The notes under the pieces are model-generated. The model saw only the letters and a list, made by a program, of their open reading frames with translations. It was not told where the DNA came from and made no database searches. From Rhodococcus rhodnii (GTDB lineage: Bacteria; Actinomycetota; Actinomycetes; Mycobacteriales; Pseudonocardiaceae), in assembly GCA_000720375.1 (NCBI GenBank), contig JOAA01000023.1:62001-126000 (forward strand): DNA of 64,000 nucleotides, written 5' to 3'. Below, piece after piece: positions 59,402-64,000 of the stretch (the stretch's first letter is position 1; the number at the start of each line of letters is the position of its first letter). A program made the translations under genes and the position numbers.

Positions 59402-60874
59402 CTACTGGGAACCGAACCAACGGCGGGCGGCGAGAACGAACGCTTCCGGATCGGGGTCCCGCTCCCCCGCCCACGCGACGATGCCGTCAGGTCGGACAAG
59501 CACGGCGCCCAGCCCGAGGTCGTTCTCCGCCACCCCGGTGGCATACCGCATCCGGCTTTCCCAGCCCTGCACCAAATCGTGCAGGCGTCGGTCGGCGCTG
59601 AAATCGAGCACGACGCCTCGTCCGTCCTCCATCAAGTCGCTGAGGCGAGTGCCGTCCTGGAGACAGAAGTCCGGGGCGTTGCGGCCGACCAGTGGGTGAT
59701 CGCTGCCGAGGTCGTAGCGGATCGACGATCCCGAAATCCTCTCGACCACGTAGGTCGTGCCGTCCCGGGTTCCGAGCAGGTCACGCAGCAATGCCTGCAC
59801 CGCCTGGGAATGCGGGTCCGGCCGCATCGCCGCCACCTGAGCGCGCGTCCACTCCAGCGCACGGACACCGACCGGATGACGCTCGCGGGTGTAGGTGTCG
59901 AGGAGCCCGTCCGGTGCGAGCCCACGCACGGTTGCCGCGAGCTTCCAGCCCAGGTTCATGGCGTCCCCGATGCCGGTGTTGAGGCCTTGCCCGCCAAGTG
60001 GGGAGATGATGTGGGCGGCGTCGCCGGCGAGCAGGACCCGTCCCCGCCGGTAGGTCGTCGTCTGCTTGGCCCGGTCGGTGAAGCTCGATGCGAGATGGAC
60101 GTCGCTCAGCGTCACATCGGTGCCGGACACACGGCGCAGCACCGCTTGGAGATGGTCGAGGGTCGGCGGCTGCGAGCGATCGAACGCGCCGCCGTCGAAG
60201 TCCATCATGCCGATGTGTCCTGGCGTGGACATCTGGAGGTACATGCCTGTCGGCGTCAGGTTCATCCCGGGGTTCAGCTTCTCGGGATCGGCGATCGTGG
60301 TGAGCGCGACGTAGCCGGTGAACTGCGGCTCGGTACCGACGAAGTCGAAGCCCGCGAGCTTGCGCACCGCGCTGCGTCCGCCATCGCAACCGACAACCCA
60401 ACGCGCCGCGTACTCGTGCTTGCCGTCGCCCAAGATCACGGTCTCGTCGTCCTGCGCGAGGGTGGAAACCGTTACGCCGCGCCGGATCTCCACACCGAGC
60501 TTGCTGGCTCGCTCGGACAGCACGGTCTCGACCGATTCGAGGCTTGTCATCACGACCTCCGGCGCCGGGCTGGGCAGCCGGAACGGCAAAGCGGCGACCT
60601 TGGCCCGGTCGAGCATGATGCCGGCGAAGTGCCCCGCCCCGAGCGGAGGTGGTTGCGCGCCCGACGCCGTCAGCAAAGAGTCCAGCATCCCGCGGCGGTG
60701 AAACGCCTCGACGGACGTGGCGAACAGGCCCCGCAGCCCGAGCGGTTCCGTCCGCCACGGCGAGCCGGGTTCCGGCTCCCGTTCAAGCACCAGCACGGAG
60801 CAGCCCGCGAGGCCAAGCTCACAGGCGAGCAGCAGGCCAACCGGGCCCGCGCCCACGATCACTACGTCATGCAT
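59402..60874 (-). CDS. FAD-dependent monooxygenase, PHBH class (rifampicin-monooxygenase-like)
   Basis: 490 residues from ATG 60874, with GGAAGGG upstream. Motifs: GAGPVGLLLACELGLAGCSVLVLEREPEP, VVGCDGGRSAVRKLAGFDFVGTEPQFTGYVAL, and RVLLAGDAAHIISPLGGQGLNTGIGDAMNLGWKLAATVRGLAPDGLLDTYTRERHPVG. The C-terminal 110 residues are thioredoxin-like (GRNAPDFCLQDGTRLSDLMEDGRGVVLDFSA), the arrangement of aromatic polyketide hydroxylases and rifampicin/tetracycline-inactivating enzymes. The substrate is unknown. It is divergent from the AfsR-like regulator across 100 bp, which may control it. Confidence 0.92.
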   Translation of the reverse strand: MHDVVIVGAGPVGLLLACELGLAGCSVLVLEREPEPGSPWRTEPLGLRGLFATSVEAFHRRGMLDSLLTASGAQPPPLGAGHFAGIMLDRAKVAALPFRLPSPAPEVVMTSLESVETVLSERASKLGVEIRRGVTVSTLAQDDETVILGDGKHEYAARWVVGCDGGRSAVRKLAGFDFVGTEPQFTGYVALTTIADPEKLNPGMNLTPTGMYLQMSTPGHIGMMDFDGGAFDRSQPPTLDHLQAVLRRVSGTDVTLSDVHLASSFTDRAKQTTTYRRGRVLLAGDAAHIISPLGGQGLNTGIGDAMNLGWKLAATVRGLAPDGLLDTYTRERHPVGVRALEWTRAQVAAMRPDPHSQAVQALLRDLLGTRDGTTYVVERISGSSIRYDLGSDHPLVGRNAPDFCLQDGTRLSDLMEDGRGVVLDFSADRRLHDLVQGWESRMRYATGVAENDLGLGAVLVRPDGIVAWAGERDPDPEAFVLAARRWFGSQ

Positions 60875-60974
60875 GAGAAATCCCTTCCGAACCCGACACG
60901 CCAAAAGACTGCTGCGAGCCGCTCACACGGGGCGCACGTGGCGCTCACACGGGCATGCGCGCGAAGATCAGGGA

Positions 60975-63900
60975 ATGAATGCGGGGCTGCGCGTCACGCT
61001 GCTCGGCGCCTTTCAGGCGTCTCGCGGCGACGCCGCCCTGACCGTTCCGGGTGCCCGCTTACAGGGTCTGGTCATCCGGCTGGCGCTGGCCGGCGGGCGC
61101 ACGGTCGAACAGAGCGTCCTGATCGACGCGATCTGGGCAGAGGCCCCTCCGGCTGATCCCGCCCACGCGCTGCAGGCCCTGGTCTCGCGACTGCGCCGGG
61201 CCACCGGTTCGGCAGACGACGTCACGCAGCTTGCGGGCGGCTACCGGCTGGCCGTGGACGCTGCCGACGTGGACGCGTTGCGGTTCGAACAACTCGCCGC
61301 CATCGGCCGTGACCACGTGCGCGCAGGCAACCCGAATGCAGCGGCGGCCGTGCTCGGCGAGGCCGTGGCGCTCTGGGGCGACCGTCCCGGCATCGAGCCT
61401 GCGGTCATCGCCGCAGTAGCGCCCACTGTCGCGACACGGTTGGCACAGGTGTCGATCGAGGCCGTCACCGACCTCGCCGACGCCGAGCTGATGCTGGGCC
61501 GTGCCGACGCGGCCGCCGACCGCCTGACCGCCCTGCTCGCCCAGTATCCCGTCCATGAGCGCGCCGCTGCGTTGCTCATGGACGCGCTCGCCGCGCAAGG
61601 CCGCCAGGCCGAGGCACTCGCCCTGTACGAGCGGATCCGCGAAACCCTGGCTGACGTCCTTGGCACCGACCCAGGCGCCGCCCTACGCGAGCGCCATCTG
61701 CGTCTGCTGCGGACCGAGCAGCCCACACCGACCGTGCCGGGCAACCTGCCCGCGCCGCTGACCAGCTTCATCGGCCGTGACGACGACCTCGCCCGGATCG
61801 ACGCGCTGCTCACCACCGGCCGCCTGGTCACCGTGCTCGGTCCTGGCGGCGCAGGCAAGACGCGCCTCGCCGTCGAGGCCGCCCGCCGCCATCGGCACGA
61901 GTACCGCGACGGCGCCTGGATGATCGACCTCGCCTCGGTCACCGAGCCCGCCAAGGTCAGCGCGGCCGTGCTCGCCGGGATCAGAATGCGCGGCATTTTC
62001 GAGGCCCGGCCCCGGGTGGCGGGTGACGAGCTGGACGTACTCGTCAACCAGCTCGATGGCCGCGAGAGCCTGCTGCTGGTAGACAACTGCGAGCACTTGA
62101 TCGACGCCGTGGCCCGCCTGATCGTGGCACTGCTGACCCGTTGCCCAGGGCTGCGTGTACTCGCCACCAGCCGTGAACCCCTCGCGGTCGACGGCGAGGC
62201 GTTGGTGCCGCTCGGGCCGCTCCCCCTGCCCGGCCCAGATGACGGCGTCGAGCAGGCCCGGCAGGCGGCGTCGATACGCCTGTTCACCGAGCGGGCCGCG
62301 GCCGTACGCCCCGGTTTCGAGGTCGACGAGGCGACGCTGCCTGAGATCCGGCGCGTGGTCCGTGGCCTTGACGGGATGCCGCTGGCCCTCGAATTGGCGG
62401 CGGCCCGGCTGCGGACGCTGTCGTTGCCCGAGCTTGCCGACGGACTGTCCGACCGGTTCCGGCTGCTCATCACCGGCAGCCGCACCGCGCCGGCCCGGCA
62501 CCGCACGCTGCGCGCGGTCATCGCCTGGAGCTGGGATCTGCTGAGCGAGCAGGAACGTACGGTCGCCGACCGCATCTCGATCCTGCCCGGCGGCGTGACG
62601 GCAGCTTCGGCCACGGCGGTCTGTGCCGGGACTGCGGTGCAGGCTGCCGCGATCCTCGAATTGCTGGTCGACCGATCGCTGTTGCAGCTGGCGCCCGAAC
62701 CCGGCCGCTACCGAATGCTGGAGTCGCTGCGCGAGTACGGCACCGACCGTCTGGCCGAGACAGGCGACCTCGACGCCGTCCGCGACCTGGCTGCCGACTA
62801 CTTCGCCGGGCTGATCGCCCGGTACGACCCGCAGTTGCGTGGACCGGCTCAACTGGAGGCCGTTCGAGCCATCAGCACCGAGTACGACAATGCGCTCGCC
62901 GCACTGCGCTGGCGGTGTGTCACAGGCGACGCCACCGGCGCGGTCGCCCTCGCACTGCACCTGACCTGGTACTGGCAGATGTTCGGCCGACACGCCGAAG
63001 CGGCCTACTGGCTGGGCGAGGCATTGGCCGTGCCCGGCGGGCAGCCCACGCCGGAACGCGCCTGCGTCCACGCGATCTACCTGCTCACCTCGATCGGCAC
63101 CCGGCCAGGGATGACCGCCGAGGTACGTGAGCTCGTCGGCCAGCTGCTCGCACACCCGTCGCTGCCGGGGCGAGCCAGCGTGCTCGTGGCGCTTCCGTTC
63201 CTCCAGGACGAGAAGGCCGCGCTCGCGATCATCGAGCACTTGGTCGACGGCGACGACGTGTGGCTGTCCGGACTGGCCGGCATGACCCGGGCCCAGTTCG
63301 CCGAGAACGCGGGCGAGCTCGACAGGGTCCGTACCGACGTGGAGGCGGCCCTGGCCTGCTTCCGGCAAACCGGCGACCGCTGGGGCCAGGCCACCGTACT
63401 GCCGATGCGCGCCCAGCTGCGGCAGTACGACGACCTCGACGGCGCGCTCGACGACCTGCGCGAGGCCCGGTCGCTGGCCGCCGAGTTCGGCCTGCACAGC
63501 CTCAGCGACGAGGTGTTCATCGACCTGTACTGGATCGACCTGCACCTACGGCGCGGTGACACCGGCCGGACGATTGCGGTGATCGACTCGGCGCGGGAGC
63601 GTGCGACGTCGCCGGACATGCGTGCCCTGATCGACGCGTGGGAGGCCGTTTTCCGGGTGCGGCTCGGTGACCTGGACCGCGTACCGGAACTGCTCGACAA
63701 CGCCGAGCGAGGCCTGCACGGCGAAACTACGTTCCTCGGCGGCCACGCGCAGACGCTGGTCGACAGCGCAAGGGCTTCGCTCTGCCTGGAGACCGGCGAC
63801 CTGGCGGGCGCACAGAAGGCGTTGGAGAAGGCGTACGCGGCGGGATTGAAGATCCGGGACCTACCAATCCTGTCGCTGGTGGCAGTGAACACGGCCGCGC

Positions 63901-64000
63901 TCGCCGAGGCGCGCGGGCGGTATCACGAAGCTGCCGTCCTGCTAGGCGCCGCCGCCCGGCTACGCGGCGCCCACGACCGCACCGATCGGCAGGTCCGCGA
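60975..64000 (+). CDS. Large AfsR/BTAD regulator with NB-ARC ATPase and TPR (cut by window edge)
   Basis: At least 1008 residues from ATG 60975, running off the right edge. BTAD part (1-240): RVTLLGAFQASRGDAALTVPGARLQGLVIRLALAGGRTVEQSVLIDAIW, HERAAALLMDALAAQGRQAEALALYERIRETLADVLGTDPGAALRERHL. NB-ARC-like ATPase: FIGRDDDLARIDALL, GPGGAGKTRLAVEAARR, SLLLVDNCEHLID, LRVLATSREPLAVDGEALVPLGPLPLP, GLDGMPLALELAAARLRTL. Further TPR-like helices follow to the edge (AEAAYWLGEALAVPGG, AQKALEKAYAAGLK). It activates metabolism genes in response to signals integrated by the ATPase; the divergent FAD monooxygenase is a candidate target. Confidence 0.92.
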   Translation, partial: MNAGLRVTLLGAFQASRGDAALTVPGARLQGLVIRLALAGGRTVEQSVLIDAIWAEAPPADPAHALQALVSRLRRATGSADDVTQLAGGYRLAVDAADVDALRFEQLAAIGRDHVRAGNPNAAAAVLGEAVALWGDRPGIEPAVIAAVAPTVATRLAQVSIEAVTDLADAELMLGRADAAADRLTALLAQYPVHERAAALLMDALAAQGRQAEALALYERIRETLADVLGTDPGAALRERHLRLLRTEQPTPTVPGNLPAPLTSFIGRDDDLARIDALLTTGRLVTVLGPGGAGKTRLAVEAARRHRHEYRDGAWMIDLASVTEPAKVSAAVLAGIRMRGIFEARPRVAGDELDVLVNQLDGRESLLLVDNCEHLIDAVARLIVALLTRCPGLRVLATSREPLAVDGEALVPLGPLPLPGPDDGVEQARQAASIRLFTERAAAVRPGFEVDEATLPEIRRVVRGLDGMPLALELAAARLRTLSLPELADGLSDRFRLLITGSRTAPARHRTLRAVIAWSWDLLSEQERTVADRISILPGGVTAASATAVCAGTAVQAAAILELLVDRSLLQLAPEPGRYRMLESLREYGTDRLAETGDLDAVRDLAADYFAGLIARYDPQLRGPAQLEAVRAISTEYDNALAALRWRCVTGDATGAVALALHLTWYWQMFGRHAEAAYWLGEALAVPGGQPTPERACVHAIYLLTSIGTRPGMTAEVRELVGQLLAHPSLPGRASVLVALPFLQDEKAALAIIEHLVDGDDVWLSGLAGMTRAQFAENAGELDRVRTDVEAALACFRQTGDRWGQATVLPMRAQLRQYDDLDGALDDLREARSLAAEFGLHSLSDEVFIDLYWIDLHLRRGDTGRTIAVIDSARERATSPDMRALIDAWEAVFRVRLGDLDRVPELLDNAERGLHGETTFLGGHAQTLVDSARASLCLETGDLAGAQKALEKAYAAGLKIRDLPILSLVAVNTAALAEARGRYHEAAVLLGAAARLRGAHDRTDRQVR

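Overview
The window is high-GC, densely packed DNA typical of a filamentous actinomycete. Frequent ATGA-type start/stop overlaps, AfsR/BTAD-type regulators, a DUF3159 protein, a second clpP pair with its XRE regulator, an NRPS locus and remnants that look type-VII-secretion-associated all point to the Pseudonocardiales (Amycolatopsis/Kibdelosporangium-like). That placement is inference from gene content; no database search was possible. No rRNA, tRNA, CRISPR array or intact insertion sequence was seen.

Layout. 1-12.9 kb holds mostly small housekeeping and stress genes: a PP2C/SpoIIE phosphatase (cut by the window edge), DUF2243 membrane protein, BTAD regulator, manganese catalase, alpha/beta hydrolase, GT2 glycosyltransferase, DUF2795, SDR plus CorA, CsbD, a CYP152 peroxygenase, an SMI1/KNR4 pair, a clpP pair in which the second subunit lacks the catalytic serine, a PopR-like regulator ending in Ala-Ala, and a VOC protein. 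12.9-14.0 kb is a graveyard of truncated minus-strand genes. A secreted GH76 enzyme follows.

15.1-27.1 kb is a compact biosynthetic locus. It encodes a salicylate synthase (MbtI/Irp9 type), a salicyl-AMP ligase, a free aryl carrier protein on the opposite strand, an NRPS C-A-T module whose specificity residues read as threonine, an NRPS C-A-T-TE module with an aromatic-like (GrsA-like) pocket, and an MIO-type aromatic amino acid ammonia-lyase or aminomutase. The logic is salicylate -> salicyl-ArCP -> salicyl-Thr -> salicyl-Thr-X -> release by TE, with the lyase plausibly making or tailoring X. There is no dihydroxybenzoate branch, cyclization domain, siderophore transporter or recognisable iron box, so the product is not obviously a known siderophore.

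27.5-32.9 kb pairs two unknown proteins with a TIR domain and a NACHT-ATPase/helical-repeat protein encoded in overlapping frames, a candidate immune or signalling island. 32.9-43.9 kb has a DUF4241 protein, an ArsR regulator divergent from a degenerate P450-like protein, and an exported-enzyme island (GH127 with a LamG insertion, a FadR-type GntR regulator, an M6 metalloprotease and an S15 peptidase). Shared ACATGTAA sites lie upstream of the enzyme units.

43.9-52.0 kb holds an M48 membrane protease pair, an MFS exporter with a TetR gene that has lost its DNA-binding domain, a 46-codon chimeric scar between them, and a gluconate operon (GntR repressor, gluconokinase, GntP permease). 52.1-64 kb holds a GT39 mannosyltransferase-like protein, small membrane and zinc-ribbon proteins, a DUF3159/FAD-monooxygenase pair under a divergent TetR with a clear palindromic operator, an HTH membrane protein, a PHBH-class FAD monooxygenase, and the start of a large AfsR-like regulator that runs off the end.
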